From the NCBI RefSeq assembly GCF_910592395.1, contig NC_088318.1, positions 17,858,349 to 17,918,348 on the forward strand: DNA of 60,000 nucleotides. Direction: 5' to 3'. This stretch comes from Lineus longissimus (lineage: Eukaryota; Nemertea; Pilidiophora; Heteronemertea; Lineidae). Below, piece by piece: positions 33,965 to 45,600 of the stretch (positions are counted from its first letter, which is position 1; every line of letters begins with the position of its first letter). The notes beneath the pieces are model-generated. The model was not told the DNA's origin, did no database searches, and saw only the letters and a program-made list of their open reading frames with translations. The translations under genes and the position numbers were made by a program.

Positions 33965-36900
33965 GCCAAAGAAAAGACACTGTCCGGTTGTGACTGTCTC
34001 TTCTTTCACACCATGTTGGCAGACAAGGTAATGCCAAGCACTATTTGGTCTGGATGTGGCTGTCGCAACTTCAACACGATCCAAGATGGTGGATGCTACA
34101 TACCAATTTGGTCTGGTTGTGACTGCTTCATCTCTCACCAAGCTGGCAAGACAGTGGAGGTGCCAGGTCCGCTTCATTCTCTGCTTCATTCTCAACTTCG
34201 TCCTCTTGTTTGCAAGACGATGGAGGTAACACCTAATTTGGTCTGGTTGTGACTGCTTCATCTCTCACCATGTTGGCAAGACAGTGGAGGTGCCAGGTCC
34301 GCTTCATTCTCTGTGACTGTCCCAACTTCGTCCTCTTGTTTGCAAGACGATGGAGGTAACACCGAATTTGGTCTGATTGTGACTGCTTCATCTCTCACCA
34401 TGTTGGTAAGACAGTGGAGGTGCCAAGTCCGCTTCATTCTCTGCTTCATTCTCAACTTCGTCCTCTTGTTTGCAAGACGATGGAGGTAACACCTAATTCG
34501 GTCTGGTTGTGACTGCTTCATCTTTCACCATATGGGCAAGCCGAAAGAGATGCTAGGCCCAATTCATTCTGGTTTTGGCTGCCTCGTCTTGTATGCAAGG
34601 CGATGGAGATTCACAAGGCGCACGCCAAATCCAGTCTGGCTGTGACTGTCCCGTCTCTCTGGCCATGTTGGGTAGACAATAGAGGTGGTCTGCCTGATTC
34701 GATTAAGTTGTGACTGTCTCAATCGTGAAGGTAACACACTCAGTTCAGTCTGGCTGTGACTGTCTCATCTCCCTGGCCATGGCGGGTAGGCAATGGAGTT
34801 GTGACTGCTTGAGACATATCGGGCCTGGCACCTCTACTGGCTGGCTTACATGGTGAGAGAGATGAGACAGTCACAGCCAGACTGAATTGTACGTGTAATC
34901 TCACTGGTGTGTAAACGTGGTGAGTGATTGCCTCAACGACGTCACCAGATCGCTATGACAATGGTGGTGCCATGCTCGATTCGTGTTGGACTACACCAGG
35001 TGGAGTTAGACTCAATACAAGGTATAAATGGTCTCTGGACAGGATGCAGGAGAGAGAGACAGAGAGAGAAGACGGTGCCAAGTGTCATCTGCAAGGGACA
35101 CGATTCGGTGTGGTGGTGACTGTCTCATCTACAAGACGGTGGAGCAGCGAGGGCCGATTTGGTCTGGTTGTGACCTAGTCATATCACTCACCGTGGTGAC
35201 AAGACGGTGGAGCAGCCAGTGCCGATTCGGAGTTGACAAACTAGCAGGCAGCGCCGATATCTTCGGGGACCTGGACACAACGCCAAGGGACTTCAGCAAC
35301 TGCTTGCAGCGCCGGCTACACCAGGTGGAGCTAGACTCAAGGTCTAGACAGGGGGACAGAGAGAGGAGACGGTGTCAAGCGTCACCTGCGAGGGACCTGT
35401 AGATAGTTGGCCACACAACTGAAGACAGGAGCCATGACACGGAGGGGATTTGTCTGGCTGTGACTGTCTCATCTCTCTCGCCATGTTGGGTAGATAATGG
35501 AGGTACCTTGCCTGTGAGCTGATTCGGTTCAGTTGTGAGTGTCTCATCTCTCTCGCCTTATAGGCTGACCAATGGAGGAGCAAGGCCAGGTGTGGTTTAG
35601 TTATGACTGTCTCAATTTCATCACCTCGTTTGCAAGGCAGTGGAGGTTACATACTCAATTCGACCTGGCTGTGACTGTCTCATCTCTCTCGCCATGTTGA
35701 GTAGACTACATGTTGTAGGTGCCTTGCCTGATTCGGTTTAGTTGTGACCGTCTGTGACCACGTTTACAAGACACTGGAGGTTGCATGTCCTATTCGGTCT
35801 GGATGTCTCATCTCTCTGGCCATGTTGGGTAGACAATGGAGGTGGTCTGCCTGATTCGGTTTGGTTGTAACTGTCTCTACTTTCTCACCACGTTTACACA
35901 ACAGTGGAGATTACACGTCCAATTCAGTCTGGCTGTGACTGTCTCATCTCTCTCACTATGTACGCCAGCAAGTGGAGGTGCCAGGTCCGATGTGCCCAAA
36001 TCGGTCTGGCTGTGATTGCCTCACCGAAGTCAGCAGATCGCCATGACAATGGTGGTGCCATGCTCGATTCGTGTTAGACTACACCAGGTGGAGTTAGACT
36101 CAATACAAGGTATAAATGGTCTCTAGACAGGATGCAGGAGAGGGAGAGAGAGAGAGGAGACGATGTCAAATGTCACCTGCGAGTGACCCGTAGACAGTTG
36201 GCCACACAACTGAATACAGGAGCCATAGCACGGAGGGAACTTGTAGCGCTGATGGACATGATGGAGGGAGAAGGGCCAGTGAGTTATCCAGAGCCTCCAC
36301 TTCTCCGATGTCTACCCACAAACACACAAACACAGACACAAGCAAACGATTCGTTCTGGTTGTGACTGTCTTTACTTCTTCGCCTCGTGCGTGAAGGTGG
36401 TGGAAAAATGTTTTGATTGTCTCATCATCTATGCAAGTTGGTGTAGGACTGGTGCTAGGCCGAATTCGATCTGGTTATGTCTGTCTCACATCTCGTGAAG
36501 GAATGGTAAGATTGGATTGGTATGCATTCGGTTTAGTGGTGACTGTCTTATCTCCCTCACCATGTTGGCTCACCAGTGGAGGTACCAGGCTTGATGTGGT
36601 TTGGTTGTGAATGTCTTAGCTCCATCGATCACCTTGTTCGCAGGACAGTGGAGGTGTCAGGCCTGATTCCTCCTTGGTTGTGACTATCTTAACTTCATCA
36701 CCTTGTTCGCAAGACAGTGGAGGTGTCAGGCCTGATTCGTCCTGGGTTGTGACCGTCTTAACTTCATCACCTTGTTCGCAAGACAGTGGAGGTGTCAGGC
36801 CTGATTCGTCCTGGGTTGTGACTGTCTTAACTTCATCACCTTGTTCGCAAGACAGTGGAGGTGTCAGGCCTGATTCGTCCTGGGTTGTGACTGTCTTAAC

Positions 36901-37190
36901 TTCATCACCTTGTTCGCAAGACAGTGGAGGTGTCAGGCCTGATTCGTCCTGGGTTGTGACTGTCTTAACTTCATCATCACCTTGTTCGCAAGACAGTGGA
37001 GGTGTCAGGCCTGATTCGTCCTGGTTGTGACTGTCTTAACTTCATCACCTTGTTTGCGAGACGATGGCGGTGACTGGATCAATTTGGTATTGTTCTGACT
37101 ACCTCATCTGTGGAGGCACCAGGCCTTACCTCTGTCACCATTTTTGCAGGGCAATAGATGTGCCAGGTCTGATTCAGCCACACTTATCAC
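33965..37190 (+). repeat. Degenerate satellite block, downstream of OSGEP
   Basis: It is the same family and orientation as 28031-29300. Clear 130-bp units start at about 34157, 34287 and 34417. The rest is a diverged array of single 60-70 bp units with the shared phrase tctggctgtgactgtctcat ctctct..ccatgttgg. A short inverted piece lies at about 34850-34895. Non-satellite segments recur within it: about 34935-35090 and 36020-36180 match closely (atgacaatggtggtgccatg, tacaccaggtggagttagac), and parts of 35310-35440 and 36150-36240 match each other. Confidence 0.9.
36640..37050 (+). repeat. 69-bp tandem sub-array
   Basis: About six near-identical units of 69 bp, each with ttgttcgcaagacagtggag gtgtcaggcctgattcgtcc and gttgtgactgtcttaacttc. 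Starts at 36772, 36841 and 36910 give the 69-bp spacing; one unit near 36975 carries a 3-bp insertion (atcatcacc). Because 69 is divisible by three, one frame stays open and reads as a 23-residue repeat, VVTVLTSSPCSQDSGGVRPD plus SSW. There is no start context, splice support or known homologue, so I do not call it a gene. Confidence 0.9.
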
Positions 37191-37230
37191 AAAGAACAAC
37201 AATGAGGTAATTATCGTATTTCACAAATTG

Positions 37231-37236
37231 TTTATT
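37231..37236 (-). terminator. Possible distal polyadenylation signal for PPP1R16
   Basis: TTTATT on the plus strand reads AATAAA on the minus strand, just past the satellite edge. A second copy is near 37304. If used, the PPP1R16 3' untranslated region would be about 3 kb and include the nested duplication. This is conjecture. Confidence 0.2.
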
Positions 37237-37548
37237 CATGGCATGATATTAACAAGACCACTGGTATGAAAGAGTGATTGGTTACATAATAACATAAAAA
37301 TGCTTTATTAAGTCTACACATTGGAATTGATTCAGAATATAATAAAGGCTTGGCCTTAGTATCTATCGATGGATACAAATATTACACTTCAAATTACACT
37401 ACAGGATGTCACAGAAAATTGTTGCCCAACAGTATGTCAGACTACAAAAATATGTTGGCCTTACATGTACAAAGATATATCGAATTTGTTCAATTTCACT
37501 GATTTCACCCTTGCTTTTTAAACTTCTGACATGATCCCTGATAGAGAT

Positions 37549-38131
37549 TCTGTGACACCCTGTGACTGCAGATCCCAATCATACTGATGACCAAATTGTT
37601 GGTCAGAGATGACAGCACTTTGACATGAGCAAACTAAAGAAAAAGTCCTGATTGATATTTGTGTATTACTTATAGGAAAACAGCTCAGATCTTCTATCAA
37701 GCAACACAATAAACAAATGGCCACCAATATGATGGGTTTCTCAGTAAAATCTAACATAGCTTACAACTACTTTGAGGAACGATTGTCAGCCATATTTAAA
37801 CAAATGGCCACCAATATGATGGGTTTCTCAGTAAAATCTAACATAGCTTACAACTGCTTTGGGGAACGATTGTCAGCCATATTCTGTGACACCCTGTGAC
37901 TGCAGATCCCAATCATACTGATGACCAAATTGTTGGTCAGAGATGACAGCACTTTGACATGAGCAAACTAAAGAAAAAGTCCTGACCGATATTTGTGTAT
38001 TACTTATAGGAAAACAGCTCAGATCTTCTATCAAGCAACACAATAAACAAATGGCCACCAATATGATGGGTTCCTCAGTAAAATCTAACATAGCTTACAA
38101 CTACTTTGAGGAACGATTGTCAGCCATATTT
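37549..38131 (+). repeat. Nested tandem duplication, 334-bp and 87-bp periods
   Basis: The segment 37549-37797 recurs at 37883-38131 with few changes (period 334), starting tctgtgacaccctgtgactg and ending gaacgattgtcagccatatt. Between them, 37798-37882 is an extra copy of the last part of the unit, beginning aaacaaatggccaccaat, offset 87 bp from its parent at 37711. So an 87-bp duplication arose in one 334-bp unit. Both copies keep almost identical sequence, which suggests recent origin. Confidence 0.93.
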
Positions 38132-40309
38132 ACCCTCCCCCCCAACTGAAAGGAGCTACGCTATATCACAATTTCTCTTCAAACAGTTTGAGATGAGATG
38201 TTAGCTTTTGAAATTGACAGATGTCACCACTTACAGTGAACCCAGCACATCCAGTACACAGGATATGAAACAAGGATTTTCCGCAATTTCCAATCTAAAC
38301 TACATTCTTTTACAATCAACAAATCTGAAAACAGCACAAACTAACACAACAAGATCATTCATTTCTGATTATATGACAACCCAAATGACCATTCACGAGC
38401 AAATATTTGCACAAATCTTGTCCTTCTGGGCCCAGTTGCTCAATCGGTGTCAGAGACCAATGTCAGTGTACATGTAGCTAAACTAAGCGTTATCTCAGAA
38501 AAGGTATTAGCAATAGCATAGTCTGACACAGACATAATGAAGAATAACTGAGTTAACATAAACGATCATTATGCATGAAATACTGGAATACAAAAATAGA
38601 AGTCTAAATGTTGAGCTTGCAAAATATATTCTATTCAACCAGGTCGACGCCGACTTCTCCCAGGGTTTATAAACCGATGTAATGCTCAGTTCGACTGCAG
38701 CAATCTACGTGAACCATGGCCAACTTGAAACACAAGGGGCATAAGGAAGGCTACCCAGGTCTCTACTATGATGAGTGGAATACCCTCCTTCTGATTCGAA
38801 AACACAACATGCAATAAATCCTATCAACAGACAGCCCCCTGCTCGCCCTCTTTTATGAAATACTTGGGTGCCGGTGTGTGCCCACTCTATTTATACATTT
38901 TCACCCATCTAACTCAATTTCAGAGTATGAACATTTTTCATGATTGCATATGTGGTAACTGCGTACAATTTCTATACGTGTATCTTGAACGTCAACAGTA
39001 CATAAAACCTCATACATATTACATATTACATAATATACATATTATACTACATGTATGTACAGTTGTTGAACGACACACGTCATCTACATCACAGCAATGT
39101 TTGAGAAATAAACACCGTTTGATATCAATAACATACTTGTAGTCAGCTTGAGTATGGTTAATGTCCAGGTCCTTTTTGGTCTCCGTTCAAAAACTACTGC
39201 GACTTTAAAATTTGTTTTTTCTCTTTGGACCCAGGTGGATTTTTACACCTCCGTAAACATGCTTAAAAAATGTTTTTGTATGTATTCGTCTGCATCGACA
39301 TAGCGGATGGATTTTGACATTTTCCAGATAGTACCGCTTGTTTCTGGATGAATTCTGAAGAAACCTTCAGGGACGCTTCTTCTCATGTATCTGTTCAATT
39401 GTGCCAAGTCTCCTTTCAGAATAACCGAACATTCAACCCCTGTCCAGACCCCGAAGTCGACAACTCACCCCAATACTGCATACTCAAATGACTACAAATC
39501 TCGATCCATTTCCTAAAATACGAACCTATAAATTCTCACGATTTCATATGTACACATTTAGCTATACCACTGTATACCGTATAACACAATACACTTTGTA
39601 CATATGCATATCATGCACACATCTTGTTTTTGAACATAGACACATGAGATTATTATACCATTATTAGAAAATTAGAGTTATTTTACATACACAATGAATA
39701 GCTTTTCAAAGATATACAGAATTATAAATTCTTTCAACAGCTACTACAATATTAGAGTAAGATTCAAGCTTACTTCGTGAAGAGGGTTTCCCAAGAATTT
39801 GGAACGTATATAGAAAATAACATTTTATATGAAGAATGTACAGCGGTTAGGAATAGGTTTTTCACATTTTTGTCTACAGTTCCGTATATACATGTATATT
39901 GCATAACCGATTACAATTTACAAAACAAATTGTTTTCACAGACTTGATTGTAAGTATAGTACTTTCCTGACAAGTGTGTGGGCCTGGCCCGCCGTCAGCA
40001 AATCTAAGTGAGGCAAGTGGGGGTCAGTGCTTGTTCCAAGATTTGATAACAATCCACCTTTTTGAGAATTGAAAACTCAAATATGACTCCCTTTCACCAT
40101 CTCCAGGCCCAGCACTAAATTTGAAAAGATTTACCCCAACGTGACCCTTGATATACACACTTCTGACTGACGTAACCCCTGAAGAAAGTCATACAATACA
40201 TTTCACTTGAACGATCATCCCTGATGTGTCTGAATAGACCATTCCATACCATTGCATACTCTGAAACAAGACTGGTCCATCGGACACATCAGGGGTGACA
40301 GGTTCTTCT
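38132..40309 (-). other. Likely PPP1R16 3' untranslated or downstream region
   Basis: AT-rich sequence with no supported exon. It directly follows the PPP1R16 stop codon on the minus strand. The transcript end is not determined. Confidence 0.45.
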
Positions 40310-41038
40310 TTACATTATAGTACAGCACCGTTGCTTTGATTCATCTCCGCCTACAATCTCTGTATTCTGCGCTTTGAACTTGCGCAGCGGTGGATCACCA
40401 TAGGCGGGAGAGGGGGGAATGTGATGCGGGGTGGGGCTGACAGAATTTGGTTGCATGTGCCCGGTTTTGTTGTTGTTCTCTAACAATGGCGTTGTTCCGT
40501 TCGAACCATTCGAGACGCGATCTACACTCACGTTACTCGAACGCGAACTGTCCGTAATATTCTCCCTCGACCTTTTCATTTTTGCATTCTGGTGCTCCAA
40601 GGATCGAGCTCGTTTTAAATCTGAGAGCGTCCCAGCCGCCGGGGTCCCACCAGTTTTTAAGTCCATCGAGCCCCGGCGTTCTCCCATTTGAAACATCTGC
40701 ACTGATTCTTCATCCGATCGCGGAGAACTCCGTTGTCCGTGTGATTGTGACCCACGGGCTAACCGCTCCTCTGATGAGTATTTCCGTATCGGACCGGAAT
40801 CTGCCACGTCTAGTGACAATGAAGTGTCAGGTTTTTTCTCACTAGGTGGTGTCGTTTCTTCTGGCACAGTTTCTGGGACCGGTTTGACCGTCCGATGATC
40901 AGGCTTATCAGACTTTGCCTCCTCCACGTGCACGCTGACCTTGATGTCGTCAATGTTGGTAGCGGGAATGTTCTCCTTGTTTTCCTTCTTACGCGTCTTG
41001 ACCGGGACATCGCCCTTCTCAGCTTCGGAATCTTTCAC
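40310..41038 (-). CDS. PPP1R16A/B: PPP1R16A/B (MYPT3/TIMAP-like) last coding exon, prenylated C-terminus
   Basis: The exon begins after acceptor ctctcattctag (41039 onward) in phase 0 and encodes 242 residues to the stop at 40310. It opens VKDSEAEKGD, with KKENKENIP resembling the ENKDPNP region of TIMAP. A long disordered Ser/Pro-rich region follows, then SDLKRARSLEHQNAKM, matching the LLELKRQRAAAKLL block. The end is AYGDPPLRKFKAQ then CCTIM, matching TIMAP SGDPPLLKFKAP and its terminal CCRIS. CTIM is a CAAX box; Met at the last position favours farnesylation, and the preceding Cys may be palmitoylated. The family targets protein phosphatase 1 to membranes. Human sequence was compared from memory. 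Confidence 0.9.
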   Translation of the reverse strand: MKDSEAEKGDVPVKTRKKENKENIPATNIDDIKVSVHVEEAKSDKPDHRTVKPVPETVPEETTPPSEKKPDTSLSLDVADSGPIRKYSSEERLARGSQSHGQRSSPRSDEESVQMFQMGERRGSMDLKTGGTPAAGTLSDLKRARSLEHQNAKMKRSRENITDSSRSSNVSVDRVSNGSNGTTPLLENNNKTGHMQPNSVSPTPHHIPPSPAYGDPPLRKFKAQNTEIVGGDESKQRCCTIM

Positions 41039-42481
41039 CTAGAATGAGAGAAATATGATTATGATACTGTCACAAAGCAAATCACTAACTGACAATTGAA
41101 TGTTTGCCATTGGTGAATGTTAAAGTCAGCTGGGCTGGAGCCCAAACTTAAGGACTCATCAGGCCCAATTTCATCCCAGATTCTGAAGCATCACTACCTG
41201 TTGCAGCATTAGATATGTTGTGTCATAAAAAATGGCTACCTAATGTGGCCTGGTCAGAGAAGTCACGTCATTTGCTGGCCCTGTTAGCCGATTGGACAAA
41301 GTCTTTCCTCAATTTGTCAGTCCCGAGGTGCAACATGTCTTGCTAGACTAAGCCATATAGTATTAACTGAAGTTATCACACACGATTCCAATCAGTCTGG
41401 TGACTTATGGGAAGAAACGCTAAGCTGCTTTGAGGTGGAACAAGGATTCACTCTCATGAGAGCAAGAAAGATCATACTATAAATGGGTACTGCTACACTT
41501 CCATGTTTGCTCTAGACACTTGGATGACAAAAAACATCCATGTTTTTTTGTTCAACGCCAGGTCAATGTATCCACAAAATAACTTGTGATGAGGAAAAGC
41601 ACGTTGTTGAGATGCATAGTCACGAATTCTTAACCAATAAGTTCAACAAAAGAGATTAAATCAGCCGAGGGATTCTGTTTTTTTGGCTCTTAAAAATTGT
41701 ATTTTGTTTCTGTGCTGCACACGTTTTGTTGGTGATCCATCTCAGGTGACCGATGTCAACTGCCTCTGCGGTAATATCAGTGCGACAAAAACAGCTAAAG
41801 TGCTGTTTACAAGTCACATCCCATCTACAACAAGACGTGCCACAGCGAGCAATCCTGCAAAGATGACAACGTCATACATTTTTTGTATCGCAATGAAAAA
41901 TCCCAGAATAAATGCACCTTCAAATGCCAACATTGTCAGTCGTCATAGAGTAGAATCACCAGATCAATCCGGACCACTCCGATAAGGTCAACCCATCCAT
42001 TTTTTATCTCTTGCAAGCTGTCGCTACTCGAACAGATAGCATTGTGACAACAATAGTAATCTAGTTATTGTTAAAGATGCTAACATGCTGTATTGTCATG
42101 GTGGAGAGGCTACTTCATTCATCAAGGGAAAAGTGAGTGATTTATTGACCCGATAGCAAAGTCAGTCCTATCAGAGTTATCACACAAGCTAAGAGGAACG
42201 CTTTCATGACTTTTTTCTCTCTGCAACTCCTTCCGTAGTTTTGGTTAGACAGGCAACTGAAAGGCATTTCGTATCGTGACATGTCAATTTCAACAGCATT
42301 ACAATAGTGCTATCCCTCCAGATTCCCGACATTAGAGCCCATTCTTCCATAAAGGTTAACCCATAGACTGTTAAGTGGACATTTTCAGTATTTCCGCCTG
42401 TACTACAATACATCTTCTTCACCAGGCAAAAGCCAAGGTTGTCTTTGCTGGGGACTGCTGAGTAAATGCCTTTCTACCTAC
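41039..42481 (-). other. PPP1R16 intron (last)
   Basis: It runs from donor AATGGG|gtaggt at 42481 down to acceptor ctag at 41039. Nothing else is supported in it. Confidence 0.8.
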
Positions 42482-42638
42482 CCCATTGACAGCTGGTGGG
42501 GGCTTCCTCTCCCCTTTAGGTGCAGCTACCCTAACATCCTCCTCATCAGTTATGGACTCTCGTAGCTTGGCCTCCTCTCTGGCTTCCTTCCACGATATCA
42601 TCGACTTCTCTCGCATACTGCTACGGCGGATTGAGGCA
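42482..42638 (-). CDS. PPP1R16A/B: PPP1R16A/B internal exon, RRSSMREKS region
   Basis: A 157-nt exon with acceptor cttctccttccag and donor GGG|gtaggt. One leading base completes a codon from the previous exon; the frame then reads ASIRRSSMREKSMISWKEAR, EEAKLRESITDEEDV and ends PPPAVNG in phase 0, joining cleanly to VKDSEA of the last exon. It corresponds to TIMAP VRRASLSDRTNLYRKEYEGE, a region with Arg-Arg-x-Ser sites phosphorylated by PKA in vertebrates. The open frame past the donor (GRKAFTQ..) is intron. Confidence 0.88.
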
Positions 42639-45600
42639 CTGGAAGGAGAAGATGAGACACGTTAGCACCGCTGGAAGCCGAGGTGAAAGATTACCCTGGT
42701 GCAGGAGATAAGATTTTTATCGTCCTCCGAGGAGGCAGAGATCAGCATATCACATGCGCAAGGTCAGATTTTTCATCTGCCGATGTCAACAGTTTCAAAA
42801 CTATGATTTTAACTAAATGCTTTTCAAACTCAAAATCCACCAAAGAGAATCATTGTAAGCCAAGGAGAGATTGTTTCCATGCAAGTTATCATCACCGTCA
42901 ACCGAGGGTGGAACTTTGTAACCTTCCCTATTGTGAAAGAAAGAGGGCAGATTGATTCCATCAGGTGGTCTAGATTTCAAGGCTTTGCTTTCCTCCTGTG
43001 TTCGATCAGCCTGTTCAGAGACCTTAAACAGTCACAATTTCCCAGTGCAATATATACAAAGTGGTGTGCACACACAGTATCCCCATCTATTTCTGTCAAA
43101 CTAGAATATTTACATTACACATGTAAAGGGAGTATTATTATTAAGACTTCTTCACATTTCGAACCTTGACATTTGTCTAAAGCGAGCTCTTATTTTTGAA
43201 CTGGATATGAGACAAGAATTGGTCTAAAGTAAGTCTGGTGAACACAACTGACATGCAGAGACGATACACAAATTGAATTTTTCCACAATTATTTGCCAGG
43301 TTTTTTCAAGAAAGTGACCACATCCATTAGGTTTCCACATCTCTCTCCCTTGGTCAGTCAGCTGGGTCAGCTGCTGGGTGCAAAAATAACATCAAGTTAG
43401 TAAATAGCAAAGTTTCAACGTCTAGTATTTGACCTTCCACCATGTTCTAGCTAAAGCAAAAGATAAGTTAACAGCAAAAGGTTCGGCTCAATTAATCGTG
43501 TGCACAGTATGTCACATGAGGCTGGTTGGATAAAGCTTTTAGTGGTTCACCAACTTCATCAGTAGACGCTGTATCGTAGAGACAAATCACCTGGTTCGGA
43601 GACCAGGTCCCTACACTAGACCGCCAAGGTCATATCAATATAACTAAGTTCTGTTAATCCGACGACTACCTGAAGAGAGCACTGATATGGGAAGTAACGG
43701 GTTATTTTACTACATAGGCTTAACAGGGATCTAGAACTACACTTGTATTATGAGGACTTTTGAGTTCTACATAACCAGAGATAAGAGTTTCTATGGATTT
43801 CACAGCAAGGCTAGTTTAAAATTGTTAAATTTGTAGCCCTCCTCACTTTAAGTCGATGTTGTTGCCCGTGATAAGCGATATAAGAACAACCTCCCCCTTG
43901 TCATTAAGTTTCTTTATTTCAGAAAACAATTAGAAATTAGATCCTGCACGAAGAAGCATGTCTATAGCATTTCCGCCCCTCAGCAAGTCCCAATTCTGCC
44001 TTTCACACACAAGTGGTTTTCAAATTACGGTGGGAGATTTCGTATCGATTTGCCGCAAGACCTAATCTTGTGGAATCCAAATAGATTTCACAAAGTGGAA
44101 GAGTAAAATCAATTTTTTTTTTCACTCAAACATACTAAAGGGTAATTGGGATGGCGGAGGGTGAAAAGGCCAGGAAAAAATAGCATCAAAATTGAATGAA
44201 TATGTTTTGAGAAAAATGCGTATTTTTTCATGTTCTTATCAATGTCAATGTTTACGAGGACCTCCACCAGAGACTTACGGGGGAATGGCAGTTTTATCTC
44301 TGAAAATGAGAAGTTTCTGATGCATTAGCGGAATAAAGCCGATGGGGGTGACTATCATTCTAAACTTTTTAAAGTTTGTGAGCCTATAAATGGACTAAAA
44401 GAGGATCGCACTTCACTAATACTAGATTTGGTGGCTTATAAAGGACCTTTTGCATTCATGCCATTTGATAGGAGAATTTAGGACAGTTTGAAGAAAATTG
44501 ATAGTGTTTATTTTGGGACAGAAACTAATGGCTACAAGAGTTGATTTTATGATATCCAAATTAAAAGCCTTTTATAAGAAAGAATCAGTGAAACTGTGCT
44601 TTGAACTTGTGATTTTTTGTGATTAGTTCACAACGTAGACAAACAGCAGATGACAAGAAGCGTATGACATTGTGTGATATTGTCCGACATTCATATTACA
44701 ACTTCAATCTTGGTTAGTCAAACTATTCACGACAACTCTTTTCTTATGTTATGAATAACACTCTTTTTAATACAAATTCACAAAATGAGGAAAAAGCACC
44801 ATTTGTAAGAAGTTAGAAGATGCTGAGCTCAGATTTATAATCCTGCTGCCACCTCCATTCTAAATGTTAACCATTCCTTCTTCCAGCAAGCAAAAGCTAA
44901 GCGATGTTTTAGTTCCTTTCCCGAGGACTAAAACGGGGAAGTTGGGAGCTCTGTGCGAGGTTGAACCCAGGACCAAAGGCCAACAGACCAATCTAAAAGG
45001 AACTATTCACCAATGAGTTTAGAAAACCATAGGAAATTTAGGGTTTTTCGGTGATGAATACAGACTCCTCCAAGTAAAGATTCATTTTCTAGATTTTATA
45101 GCTGTGCATAAAAACTTGATAGTTCAAGAATTATATCATTATTCTAATTCTTGACATTCATCAGAGTTTATGAACAAAGTTTATAAGTTAGAAAACAATC
45201 ACAACCAAACACCAAAAATGAGATTCAGATGGTAAAATTTCAAATAAAACACCATTGGTGATAACGTAAATGAGACTTACCCAAATCTTTCAAAATAGAA
45301 GAAATAAATGAAATGAATAGGACTTTATTTGATTTTCTGATAATATTGGATTCAAGGTGAAAGTTTGACGCACGCACGGTATATTTTTCGTGAATGAAGT
45401 TTGTGATGATGATGACATTATTTCAAGAAGAGACGGTCGACCAGGGTAAGAAGCCTCATAGAAGAAAGGTGGAACAGATAGGATAAGAAGTGGGGTTTTG
45501 AGGGCAAATGATTGTTAAGGATAAGAATTTTGAGTGGTTAAATTTCCGGTCGGTCCCGACAGCGTAGGTTTGCTCCCGGGTCTCTGGTTTCCTCCTAATA

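Noticed and set aside
36674-37030. 118-codon frame with 23-residue repeats
   Set aside because: Produced by the 69-bp satellite period; no homologue, start context or splice support. Kept only as a low-interest test.
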